Assembly: GCA_964486145.1 (NCBI GenBank)
Contig: CAZAMT010000224.1
Location: 1-6,824, forward strand
DNA from: CAZAMT01 sp964486145
Lineage (GTDB): Bacteria > Bacteroidota > Bacteroidia > Bacteroidales > JAAAOM01
Length of the DNA: 6,824 nt
Direction: 5' to 3'
The translations under genes and the position numbers were made by a program. Each line of letters starts with the position of its first letter. Position 1 is the first letter of the stretch. Positions 1-6,821 of this stretch are shown here, one piece after another. Under the pieces are notes generated by a model, which saw only the letters and a list, made by a program, of their open reading frames with translations, ran no database searches and was not told the origin of the DNA.

Positions 1-284
1 TAAAACAGCGAAGGTATAGTATATAAATAATTCTCATCAGATGATAATTTTTCTGCTTTAGCAGAAACGTACATGAATGCAGGCTGAATTATGGAATCCA
101 TTGGAGTTGAAAATGAAATGGACACGGGTATGTGAATGAATGGAATGACAAAAGAAATATAATATACGCTGATTAAATAGATTCTCTGAATTCTACTATC
201 TACAGACTTTTTCAGAAAAAGGATGTAATATACATACAAAACCGAAAGAATAAAGGCTGAAAAAAAGGTATTTGAAAATTTCAA
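1..284 (-). CDS. M56 (BlaR1/MecR1-type) sensor protease, N-terminal part, cut by window edge
   Basis: This is the amino-terminal part of a probable M56-family integral membrane metalloprotease, the class that senses cell-wall stress and inactivates BlaI/MecI repressors. An open frame of 94 codons runs off the left edge. It shows a hydrophobic helix (SAFILSVLYVYYILFL), a short basic loop (KKSVDSRIQR), and a second helix (IYLISVYYISFVIPFIHIPV). This helix-loop-helix with a Pro-containing second helix is typical of the start of Bacteroidota M56 proteins. The HExxH protease site would lie beyond the window. The frame has no ATG near its beginning. I chose TTG at 284 because it overlaps the upstream BlaI stop as TTGA, a usual translational-coupling arrangement. 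ATT at 293 (reading MEWLKF) is an alternative. An ATG at 288 lies in another frame that ends at 196. Its immediate position after BlaI supports the call. The family is inferred from topology and context, since the catalytic part is not visible. Confidence 0.72.
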   Translation of the reverse strand, partial: MKFSNTFFSAFILSVLYVYYILFLKKSVDSRIQRIYLISVYYISFVIPFIHIPVSISFSTPMDSIIQPAFMYVSAKAEKLSSDENYLYTIPSLF

Positions 285-661
285 CCATTCAATTTCTTCT
301 TTTTTATTTCATCTTCAATGATGTATTTTATCTCCTCAAGCTCAGTGAGATTCAGGTTAGTATCGGTTGAAAAAAACGAGGCAAATTTTTTTATAGAATT
401 ATTAAAGTAATCATTCATCAATCCATTGAATTGAATCTTAAAGTATTCATTTTTTTCGATTCGGGGATAATATAAATTAACCTTACCATATCGTTCAAAG
501 GCAATAAATTTTTTTTTCACCAGATTTCGTATGACTGTTCCAACTGTGGATGTAGCAGGTTTAGGTTCCGGAAACTGATCCACGATTTCTTTTAACACCC
601 CTTTTTCAATTTTCCAAAGGTTGTGCATCAGTTGTTCTTCTGCTCTCGTTAATGTTTTCAT
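281..661 (-). CDS. BlaI/MecI/CopY-family transcriptional repressor
   Basis: A 126-residue winged-helix DNA-binding repressor of the penicillinase-repressor (BlaI/MecI) family, close to the usual 120-130 residue length. Residues 4-70 form the winged helix: LTRAEEQLMHNLW begins helix 1, the recognition-helix region ATSTVGTVIRNL (36-47) matches the family's A-Y-T-T-V-x-T-x-x-x-R-L signature, and RYGKVNLYYP (57-66) is the wing. Residues about 72-124 form a charged helical dimerisation tail that includes the FASFF stretch (93-97). In staphylococcal BlaI the sensor-triggered cleavage falls in a comparable tail position, but a cleavage site here is only inferred. The ATG directly abuts the TAA of the upstream serine hydrolase (TAAATG), and its TGA overlaps the start of the M56 gene. 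By family logic it represses its own operon. I looked for the classical TACAnnTGTA operator before the M23 gene and saw no copy. Confidence 0.93.
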   Translation of the reverse strand: MKTLTRAEEQLMHNLWKIEKGVLKEIVDQFPEPKPATSTVGTVIRNLVKKKFIAFERYGKVNLYYPRIEKNEYFKIQFNGLMNDYFNNSIKKFASFFSTDTNLNLTELEEIKYIIEDEIKKKKLNG

Positions 662-1867
662 TTACCGGTTGTTAAAATACATATGAAAAAACTTAGGAAC
701 ACTCTGATTTGCAAGTTGGCTTGTTGAATTCATGAGCACGGCCATTCCAATGCCTTCATCCGGGCAAAAGGCAATTTCCGACCGATATCCTTTGACATAT
801 CCCCCGTGATAAACGATTTTTTTATCGTTATATTCATAAATTCTCCAACCCAGGCCGTAGTACTTTTTTTCAAGTTTTTCGTCCCAATACCTCGTGTAAC
901 TCCATTTTAATGCTGTTTGCACGGACGGTTCAAACAACTGGTTTAATGTTTCATTAGCTACCACTTCGGGATAGCCGTTGAGCAATGTTATCAACCATAC
1001 TGCCATGTCACAAATACTGGCATTAACCCCTGCAGCGGGAATCAGGTGATAATAATTTTCATCAATGGATGATGTCTGCCAGTTGCTCGAAATCCAAAGG
1101 TGTGGTTTTGCAAAATTTCCTGAATTAAGAAAATCGGTGTAACCAACTGATGCATTATGCATGGATAGGGGGGCGAAAACCCTTTCTTCCATCAGTGTTT
1201 CGAATGAACGGTTCGTGGCCTTTTCAATGATCGGCGAAATCAGACTATAAACAACATTCTGATAACCGTACACTTTTCCGGAAGGGCAACAAATATCAAC
1301 GTTTCGCAGTTCAGGAATAATGTCTTCAAAAGTTGTTCCGTCTTCAATGCGATCATCGTATGCGTGGGGTACCAGTCCTGAAGTATGATTGAGCAGGTGC
1401 CTGATGGTTATTTCCTCGGTGTTCGAGCTGTCTTTCAATGCAAGTTCGGGTAAATATTTTTTCACCGGATCATCCCAGTCAATTTTTCCATCTTCAATCA
1501 TCAATGCGGTGAGGAACGAAGCGAAACCCTTTGAAACAGATGCCAGCCGAAAGACCGTGTGTTCATCAATGGAATCTGTTGTATTCATTTCCTTCACTCC
1601 ATAAGTCCCGGTAAATACAATGCTGTTTTTATCGACAATAGTGAGTGCAGCTCCCGGAGGAGATAAAGAAGAGTCCATTTGAGCCTGAAAGAAGCTTGAA
1701 AAATTGTTTACGACTGTATCAATTCTTGTTGGAGTTTTTGCAGGCGGGTGTACATATTTTTCAATATCTTCAGGTGTTTCAATTTTGTCTGATGAAAACA
1801 GAACAAGCAAAAACATAAACAATAATCCAGTGCCCGCAAACACACGTTTTTTCGATTTTTTTGTCAT
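662..1867 (-). CDS. Membrane-anchored beta-lactamase-fold serine hydrolase (class C/AmpC-type superfamily)
   Basis: A 401-residue serine hydrolase of the beta-lactamase/DD-peptidase superfamily (PF00144 type), full length for the family. A basic start plus a hydrophobic segment (about 8-25) suggests a signal anchor. There is no lipobox cysteine, so the enzyme probably acts in the periplasm tethered to the inner membrane. The catalytic SxxK motif is SVSK (Ser110, Lys113). The family box HLLNHTSGL lies at 157-165, the YxN motif is YQN (Tyr202, Asn204), and the third motif is HGG (354-356) in place of the KTG of true AmpC enzymes. HxG in this position is common in DD-peptidase- and esterase-like members, so antibiotic hydrolysis should not be assumed. 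The substrate could be peptidoglycan stem peptides, a D-amino-acid peptide or an ester. It starts 11 nt after the M23 gene and abuts the BlaI gene, so it is mid-operon and likely BlaI-controlled. Confidence 0.9.
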   Translation of the reverse strand: MTKKSKKRVFAGTGLLFMFLLVLFSSDKIETPEDIEKYVHPPAKTPTRIDTVVNNFSSFFQAQMDSSLSPPGAALTIVDKNSIVFTGTYGVKEMNTTDSIDEHTVFRLASVSKGFASFLTALMIEDGKIDWDDPVKKYLPELALKDSSNTEEITIRHLLNHTSGLVPHAYDDRIEDGTTFEDIIPELRNVDICCPSGKVYGYQNVVYSLISPIIEKATNRSFETLMEERVFAPLSMHNASVGYTDFLNSGNFAKPHLWISSNWQTSSIDENYYHLIPAAGVNASICDMAVWLITLLNGYPEVVANETLNQLFEPSVQTALKWSYTRYWDEKLEKKYYGLGWRIYEYNDKKIVYHGGYVKGYRSEIAFCPDEGIGMAVLMNSTSQLANQSVPKFFHMYFNNR

Positions 1868-1878
1868 TCAGATAGCCG

Positions 1879-2817
1879 TTACTTGTTCAAACTCAATATT
1901 TGTTCATATTCCTCCTGCGTGAAGGATGTATGAATAAAATTCTCCGGATCTACAGGAATACCATTTCGATGAATCTCATAATGTAAATGACTGCCGGAAG
2001 ATAAACCTGTACTGCCTGCAAAGCCGATAACATCGCCACGTTGTACAATTTGGCCTTTTTTAACATTAAACTTGCTCAAATGTGCATATAGTGTAATGAT
2101 TTCGTTGGTGTGTTTGATTTTGATGACGTTCCCAAATGAAATGGAATATCGCGTTTCAATCACAATTCCATTCGCGGGAGCGTGAATGGGTTTACCCTTT
2201 TCACATATCAAATCAATGCCTTCATGCGGCCTGAAATATTTTAATATGGGATGATATCTTCTTCCAAATCCATCGCCAATTCTTGTAATATCTTTGGTTG
2301 CAATTGGCGGTATTACTGGCATGTGCTGCCAACGCGATTTTTTTTCTTTAAGTAGTTTGTGTATTTCTTCAAATGACTTTTGTTGCACGCGTACACGGCT
2401 TAATAGCGATTCCGTCTTGATATACACCGATTCAGCAACAGAAAAAAAGTTCATGTTGTTTTCTGAACCACCGTGACCTGCATCTCTGATGGAAGATGGT
2501 AATGGTGTTCGTTCAGCGATGGTAGAGTAAAGTTTGTTATCACGAATTTCCATTTGCCTTAGCTGCATGTCAATGGAATCCGAAAAATTTGAAAGTGATT
2601 CAATTTTTTCAAAATATAATTCCTGTTGTTTTTTCAGAAGTCTTGTTGTCAGTGACATATCTTCATCCTGAGCTAAGAAGTTGATGACGAAAATAGTTCC
2701 AAGAGGTATAATGATAAAAGGAAATAGTATTTTTAGTATCTTTATTTTTCGGGACTCCTCAAAGGGAATGTAAGTCAGGGTTTTATGGTCAAAGACAAAT
2801 CGTTCTTTTTTTCTCAT
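1879..2817 (-). CDS. M23/LytM-family peptidoglycan endopeptidase with N-terminal membrane anchor
   Basis: A 312-residue zinc metallopeptidase predicted to cut peptide crosslinks in peptidoglycan from the periplasmic side. From the chosen ATG, a short cytoplasmic segment (RFVFDHKTLTYIPFEE) resembles the N-terminus of many Bacteroidota M23 proteins. One membrane helix follows (about 27-48), then a probably coiled-coil region (about 52-165), then the LytM domain (about 180-300). Zinc and catalytic residues are all visible: HEGID (His198, Asp202), YAHL (His246) and SHLHYE (His277, His279), so the enzyme looks active. The frame can be extended upstream to a TTG at 2844, but that codon lies inside a strong -7 promoter match. 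The ATG at 2817 also gives the usual family N-terminus, so I prefer it. This is the first gene of a compact four-gene operon ending in BlaI and the M56 sensor. It could instead be a degradation-inactive scaffold, but the intact site argues against that. Confidence 0.92.
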   Translation of the reverse strand: MRKKERFVFDHKTLTYIPFEESRKIKILKILFPFIIIPLGTIFVINFLAQDEDMSLTTRLLKKQQELYFEKIESLSNFSDSIDMQLRQMEIRDNKLYSTIAERTPLPSSIRDAGHGGSENNMNFFSVAESVYIKTESLLSRVRVQQKSFEEIHKLLKEKKSRWQHMPVIPPIATKDITRIGDGFGRRYHPILKYFRPHEGIDLICEKGKPIHAPANGIVIETRYSISFGNVIKIKHTNEIITLYAHLSKFNVKKGQIVQRGDVIGFAGSTGLSSGSHLHYEIHRNGIPVDPENFIHTSFTQEEYEQILSLNK

Positions 2818-2841
2818 CAGGTTAAAAATGTTCAGGGATGA

Positions 2842-2873
2842 CAAACTTACAACTATTTTAATAATGGATCAAC
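2842..2873 (-). promoter_or_regulatory. Bacteroidota-type promoter for the M23-hydrolase-BlaI-M56 operon
   Basis: On the minus strand, GTTG (2873-2870) is followed after a 20-nt spacer by TAAGTTTG (2849-2842). This matches the Bacteroidota consensus of a TTTG-like -33 element and a TAnnTTTG -7 element. The transcript would begin a few bases downstream, near 2835-2838, leaving a leader of roughly 20 nt before the ATG at 2817. It is the best promoter match in the window. No clear BlaI-type dyad overlaps it. Confidence 0.6.
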
Positions 2874-3021
2874 TAAAAATTTAGATGTATAACTAATAAC
2901 GAACACATACGGGCTGTTTAAAATATTGTTACTTAAGGAGTTATTTTTTTCCATCGGAATGTTAAATTTTTGTTAATATTTTTTTAGGAATGCAAGTTAT
3001 TGAATGATGAAAGACTGATTT

Positions 3022-3912
3022 TTATCCATTAGCAATCAAATTCTTATCATCACAACAGCCATATTCAAACTGAATCGTTACATGTGCAACATTGAAACTG
3101 TTTTTCAGGATGCTTTCAATATCCATTCGCAGGTTTTCGAGTTTCAAAAGTGGCAGATCTTCTTTAATATCTATATGTGCATCAAAATGGATTTCTTTTT
3201 CATTTATTTTCCATGCATGTACATGATGTATATTTGCAACATGTTCAACATGTTCAATTTCTGCTTTAATTGCCTGTAAGTTAAGTTCGGAGGGGGTTGA
3301 CTGCATCAGGATATCAATGGTTTCTTTTAGAATTTGAAATGTTTCCTTTAAAATATAGACCCCGATAACAACGGTTACCAGGGGATCGATCCAGAAAATA
3401 TTGAAAAAATAAATCAATATGCCACCAACAATAACTGCAACCGATGATAAGGTATCCCCTAACAAGTGAAGATAAGCTGCTTTCACGTTCAGGTTATGGT
3501 GCGAATCTTTTCGCAGAAGTACCATGGCAGCAATATTGGCCAGTAATCCGATGACCGCTACAATCATCATCAGCCCCGCTTTTATTTCTTCCGGATTGCG
3601 AAAACGTTTGTAGGCTTCGTAAAACAGGTAAAATGAGATGGCAACCAGGACCACTGCATTAAACAGTGCCGCAAGAATCTCTATGCGCTTAAAACCAAAA
3701 GTCTTTTTTTCCGAAGCAGAACGCCGACTGACTTTATTCGCAACGTAAGCAATAAATACCGCTACCCCATCGCTAAAGTTATGCAAGGCATCCGAAAGCA
3801 GGGCCAGGCTGTTGGACATAAGACCTCCTATGATTTCGGCTGCGGTAATAATAAAGTTTAGCAATGCAGCCCACAGCAGCTTTTTACCTGATAATGAATG
3901 ATGTTCAGACAT
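3022..3912 (-). CDS. Cation diffusion facilitator (CDF) metal/proton antiporter, Zn/Co/Cd-type
   Basis: A 296-residue inner-membrane exporter of divalent metal ions (CzcD/ZitB-like CDF family), full length. Six hydrophobic segments occupy about residues 9-190, and a cytoplasmic ferredoxin-like regulatory domain follows (about 205-290). The transport site is visible as HNFSD in helix 2 (His44, Asp48) and HLLGD in helix 5 (His149, Asp153). The HxxxD/HxxxD pair is known from Zn-preferring and Cd/Co-tolerant members, in contrast to the DxxxD of Mn exporters. The C-terminal domain has HHVHAW, HFDAHI and a terminal CC pair that could bind regulatory metal. The frame extends to TTG at 3930, but ATG at 3912 gives the usual start MSEHHSLSGKKLLW, so I chose it. 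It lies 146 nt downstream of the TonB receptor gene with no convincing own promoter, so read-through from the receptor operon is plausible but unproven. Confidence 0.93.
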   Translation of the reverse strand: MSEHHSLSGKKLLWAALLNFIITAAEIIGGLMSNSLALLSDALHNFSDGVAVFIAYVANKVSRRSASEKKTFGFKRIEILAALFNAVVLVAISFYLFYEAYKRFRNPEEIKAGLMMIVAVIGLLANIAAMVLLRKDSHHNLNVKAAYLHLLGDTLSSVAVIVGGILIYFFNIFWIDPLVTVVIGVYILKETFQILKETIDILMQSTPSELNLQAIKAEIEHVEHVANIHHVHAWKINEKEIHFDAHIDIKEDLPLLKLENLRMDIESILKNSFNVAHVTIQFEYGCCDDKNLIANG

Positions 3913-4058
3913 AACGCAGTTAAAATCCAAAATTCAAAAATCAAATTGCAACAAGGTATGAAACCCTTAAACCTAAACCACCCGTTTCTATAAAAGTTTG
4001 ATTCTTGAAAACCAGATGTTGGGGTTTATTTGAAAAATGTCAATTGCAATTTGTTCTT

Positions 4059-6260
4059 TTACTCAAACCTGTACCTCAAACCAATGTAAAACCTCCTTCC
4101 CATAATTGGGCCCCAAATCTGGGCAGCATCAAATGTTTCACTAAATGGGTTTTCTGCATCGATTATTGGGTTATCCTGTACATAATCCGAAATATTTTCA
4201 ACACCCGCGTAAATATCTAAAAGGTTGAAAAACTTTGTAACCTGTCCACTCATCAGAAAATAGGAAGGATACCTTAATTCTTTGTCCTGAAGGCCCGGTA
4301 ACCGTCCATCTCCATTCCACTGGGTATTGTAATCAAACTGCCATGTTTTATTGTTGGTTTGATATGAAAGTGTAAACAAACCTTTAAACCTGTTAACCAA
4401 CGCTTTTTCAAGCAATACATCCTCAATGGTTACCTTAACATCCGAATACCTGTAAGCGGCATTCAGTTCCAGGTTTGTAACCGGTTCGTATTTCAAATCA
4501 ATCTGGTAATTCGTAGCAAACGATTTTCCGTCGAGATTTCGGAAAACGACGGTGTTTGGCTCTGAATCGATATCAACAACCATCTGGTTTACAAATTCAG
4601 TGCGATACACATCCATAACTGCCGTGAATGGCTTTTCAAAAACAGGCAGGTATTTTGTAATACTTACACCGTAATTCCAGGCTTCTTCAAGTTCAGGATT
4701 ATTTTCAAACTGAAATGCCCTTCCACTGGCCAGCAAGTAACTGTTATCAGCAATAGCATAAGGTGTTCGATAGCCTTTCCCTGCAGAGGATCGCACGAAA
4801 AGACCTTCATTGATTTCATATTTCAAATGCAATCGGGGAGTAAAGAACAATCCGAAATCCGGGTGATGATCTCCTCTTATACCGGCAAGCATTACAAATT
4901 TTTCCTCTAAATCCATGGTGTACTGGAAAAATGCACCCGGAACACTTTCATTCATATTGAAATCCTCATCATTGAAGGTTTCATTCAGCAGGTTCCGGTT
5001 GTAACTTAACCCGGCACTATACCTGTGATTATGAGAACCAAAGGTTGACTGGTAAACCAGGTTGGTATGAAGGCTGTTTTGTTTTGCATGATACGTTCGT
5101 AAACCATAATGGGAGTCGTGTTCATGCCAGGTGAAATTGCTGATGAATGCAATACTGGCATTTTCATTGTTTTCAAAGATATAGCCTGATTTAAAAAAGC
5201 CATCCAGCCGGTTTGTGTTGATGTTTATTCCATAACCGTTTGAAATCAGAAGTTCTGCATCGGGGTCAAAGGTCAATTGCCCGCCAAGCCGGTCTTCAAA
5301 GGTTGCGGTTATTCCAAATTGGGTATTAAAATGCTCGGTTTTATATTTCCACCTGTTTAATAATGCATATCGTTTAACAAGTGGATCATCCAGAAAATTA
5401 TCGCTGTTGTGATCCCATTTTTTATTCATATAACTGCCATGTGCCATGATTGATGTGCTCCAGGCATCATTTAGTTCGACCCGCGTGCCGGCATTTGCCT
5501 CCAGCCGCTGATTGGTATTGCCAAAAACATTAAGAAATCCTTTATCACCAACATCCGGTTTCTTTAGTTCAACATTTATTTGTCCGGTAACCGATTCATA
5601 TCCGTTTATAACCGATGCTGAACCTTTTGAGATCTGGATGGATTCCATCCATGTTCCCGGTATGTACTCCAGGCCATAATTGTTAGACAATCCCCGAAAA
5701 TTTGGATTGTTTTCTGTCATCATCTGAATATATCTTCCGGTAAGTCCCAGCATTTGGATGCGCTTTACCCCTGTAGCTGCATCAGCATACGTTACATCAA
5801 CCGCTGCACTCGTCTCAAAACTTTCCGATAAATTGCAACATGCAGCTTTACAAAGTTCTTCACCCGTTACAATATGCGTTTGAATGGGATCTTTACGGGA
5901 TATATGACTTCCGGATTTACGGTGGGTTATGGCCACTTCATCCAGGTGCTTGCTTCCACCAAGTATCACCTCCAGACCAGTATCATGATCGTGAACATGA
6001 ATGGTATCTGCCTTGTATCCAACAAAGCTGAAAACCAAATAATGGGCATGATCTCCCGGAGGATCAATTTCAAAATGTCCTTCACCATCTGTGATAGTTC
6101 CTTTACTTGCACCAAGCCAATATACATTGGCTCCTGCAAGTGGTTTCAATTTGTCTTGATGTTTTTCGAATACCTGACCGCGAATCATTTCCTGTGTGAC
6201 AGCAGGATTTGATAACATCACCAGAAAAATACCTGTTATTATAAATTTCAACTTTTCCAT
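4059..6260 (-). CDS. TonB-dependent outer-membrane receptor with carboxypeptidase-regulatory-like domain, probable metal-related substrate
   Basis: A 733-residue TonB-dependent transporter. A signal peptide (about 1-22) is followed by a carboxypeptidase-regulatory-like beta-sandwich typical of Bacteroidota receptors (about 25-102, with DGEGHFEI and FSFVGY), a plug domain (about 120-236, including the end motif ESVTGQINVELKKP), and a 22-strand-type barrel to the C-terminus (ending RFYIGLRYRFE). Just before the plug lies KAACCNLSESFE with Cys137, Cys141 and Cys142, a motif I recall from a subgroup of Bacteroidota receptors near metal genes. Further His-rich patches are GDHAHY (69-74) and HVHDHD (88-93). 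Together with the His/Cys-rich protein encoded upstream and the CDF exporter downstream, this suggests a metal ion or metal chelate (Cu or Zn) as substrate; that is inference. No SusD partner is present, which argues against glycan uptake. The ATG at 6260 is followed by a good signal peptide. Confidence 0.92.
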   Translation of the reverse strand: MEKLKFIITGIFLVMLSNPAVTQEMIRGQVFEKHQDKLKPLAGANVYWLGASKGTITDGEGHFEIDPPGDHAHYLVFSFVGYKADTIHVHDHDTGLEVILGGSKHLDEVAITHRKSGSHISRKDPIQTHIVTGEELCKAACCNLSESFETSAAVDVTYADAATGVKRIQMLGLTGRYIQMMTENNPNFRGLSNNYGLEYIPGTWMESIQISKGSASVINGYESVTGQINVELKKPDVGDKGFLNVFGNTNQRLEANAGTRVELNDAWSTSIMAHGSYMNKKWDHNSDNFLDDPLVKRYALLNRWKYKTEHFNTQFGITATFEDRLGGQLTFDPDAELLISNGYGININTNRLDGFFKSGYIFENNENASIAFISNFTWHEHDSHYGLRTYHAKQNSLHTNLVYQSTFGSHNHRYSAGLSYNRNLLNETFNDEDFNMNESVPGAFFQYTMDLEEKFVMLAGIRGDHHPDFGLFFTPRLHLKYEINEGLFVRSSAGKGYRTPYAIADNSYLLASGRAFQFENNPELEEAWNYGVSITKYLPVFEKPFTAVMDVYRTEFVNQMVVDIDSEPNTVVFRNLDGKSFATNYQIDLKYEPVTNLELNAAYRYSDVKVTIEDVLLEKALVNRFKGLFTLSYQTNNKTWQFDYNTQWNGDGRLPGLQDKELRYPSYFLMSGQVTKFFNLLDIYAGVENISDYVQDNPIIDAENPFSETFDAAQIWGPIMGRRFYIGLRYRFE

Positions 6261-6331
6261 TGTTTAAATGTTATTTAATTTGCTAATAAAAAACGGATGA
6301 ATAGCGGAAAAATGGGATGGAAAGTTGATTT

Positions 6332-6751
6332 TCAGATCAATAACTGGCAGTGCTGATAAATCAGGGATTCGTTTTTTAACCCGGTCGGGGTTTTTGAATT
6401 AATGTGTTCAGAATGGTCCAAATAAAGGGCTTGCAAACATACATTGGATGGATGAAGAATAGCTGCCGGGAGAACGTGAATATCCTTTTTTTCATGGTTG
6501 ACAAAAGGCTCATCAACTTTGAAGAATTTAACATCACATTGCTCATGATTTTGGTGGCGATTTTTGTGTTTGCATTGGTCATTACATTCAGGTGTACCAT
6601 GAGTTTGGTGTTTATCCGAATGATTGTGGGAGATTGCCACATCTTCCGTATCACATGCCCCGCAATAATGTTCGATTATATGAACACCAGAGGATGCAGT
6701 TAGAAAAATAACCGCACTTAAAATGGCCAAATATCTTTTTAACCCATTCAT
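6332..6751 (-). CDS. Small secreted His/Cys-rich protein, divergent HYC_CC_PP-like
   Basis: A 139-residue predicted exported protein of unknown function, probably metal-binding. It has a signal peptide (MNGLKRYLAILSAVIFLTAS) followed closely by EHYCGAC (Cys30, Cys33). A His/Cys-dense segment (about 40-72) contains seven His and three Cys, and then QCDVKFFKVDEPF. The arrangement of a signal peptide, HYC about 28 residues in, a central Cys motif and FFKVDEPF resembles the Bacteroidota HYC_CC_PP family as I remember it. Here, however, the CC is reduced to QCD and the proline pair near the end is not present (KTPTGL). The frame can start at an ATG at 6781, giving 149 residues; I chose 6751 because it gives the family-like signal peptide and a -7 promoter match lies between the two. 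The stop is 71 nt before the TonB receptor ATG, so both are probably one operon. A chaperone, metal buffer or accessory donor to the receptor is plausible. Confidence 0.75.
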   Translation of the reverse strand: MNGLKRYLAILSAVIFLTASSGVHIIEHYCGACDTEDVAISHNHSDKHQTHGTPECNDQCKHKNRHQNHEQCDVKFFKVDEPFVNHEKKDIHVLPAAILHPSNVCLQALYLDHSEHINSKTPTGLKNESLIYQHCQLLI

Positions 6752-6756
6752 ATGTG

Positions 6757-6764
6757 CAAAAGTA
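6757..6764 (-). promoter_or_regulatory. Candidate -7 element for the His/Cys protein-TonB receptor operon
   Basis: TACTTTTG on the minus strand matches TAnnTTTG exactly. It lies 5 nt before the ATG at 6751, which would make the transcript leaderless or nearly so. No TTG-like -33 element sits at the proper distance. An alternative is TATCTTTC (6807-6800, one mismatch), which would suit the longer start at 6781; its -33 region is largely outside the window. Confidence 0.35.
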
Positions 6765-6805
6765 TGGATTTTTTTTTGCATAAATCGCTCAATCCAGGTG
6801 AAAGA

Positions 6806-6821
6806 TAAATTTGTATCTTTG
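6806..6821 (+). promoter_or_regulatory. Candidate rightward -7 elements for a divergent gene outside the window
   Basis: Two adjacent plus-strand matches to TAnnTTTG, TAAATTTG (6806-6813) and TATCTTTG (6814-6821), sit at the right edge. They point away from the leftward genes and suggest a divergently transcribed gene, perhaps a regulator or another metal gene, starting just beyond the window. No -33 element is clear, and the target gene is not visible. Confidence 0.35.

Noticed and set aside
2941..2992. Imperfect repeats GTTAAATTTTT / GTTAATATTTTT and two GGAATG copies in the gap after the CDF gene
   Set aside because: These are low-complexity AT sequence with no stem able to form a convincing terminator. 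Repeat units this short are expected by chance.
3961..3983. AAACC repeated three times, telomere-like
   Set aside because: There are only three irregular copies, with no longer array and no associated structure.
5874..6212. Plus-strand open frame of 112 codons inside the TonB receptor gene
   Set aside because: It is the antisense of a clear signal-peptide and beta-sandwich coding region, has no recognisable domain and no promoter, and is explained by the sense codons.
6323..6345. Short dyad TTGAT-TTTCAG-ATCAA at the 3' end of the His/Cys-rich gene
   Set aside because: The stem is five base pairs, AT-rich and without a following T run, so it is not supportable as a terminator. The gene pair is also probably co-transcribed.
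6376..6654. Second minus-strand frame of 92 codons inside the His/Cys-rich gene
   Set aside because: It overlaps the supported gene in another frame, and its Met/Ile/Asn-rich low-information sequence looks like a frame shadow.
6404..6703. Plus-strand open frame of 99 codons antisense to the His/Cys-rich protein
   Set aside because: The sense strand has a signal peptide and a patterned His/Cys segment. The antisense frame has none, and its composition follows from the opposite strand.
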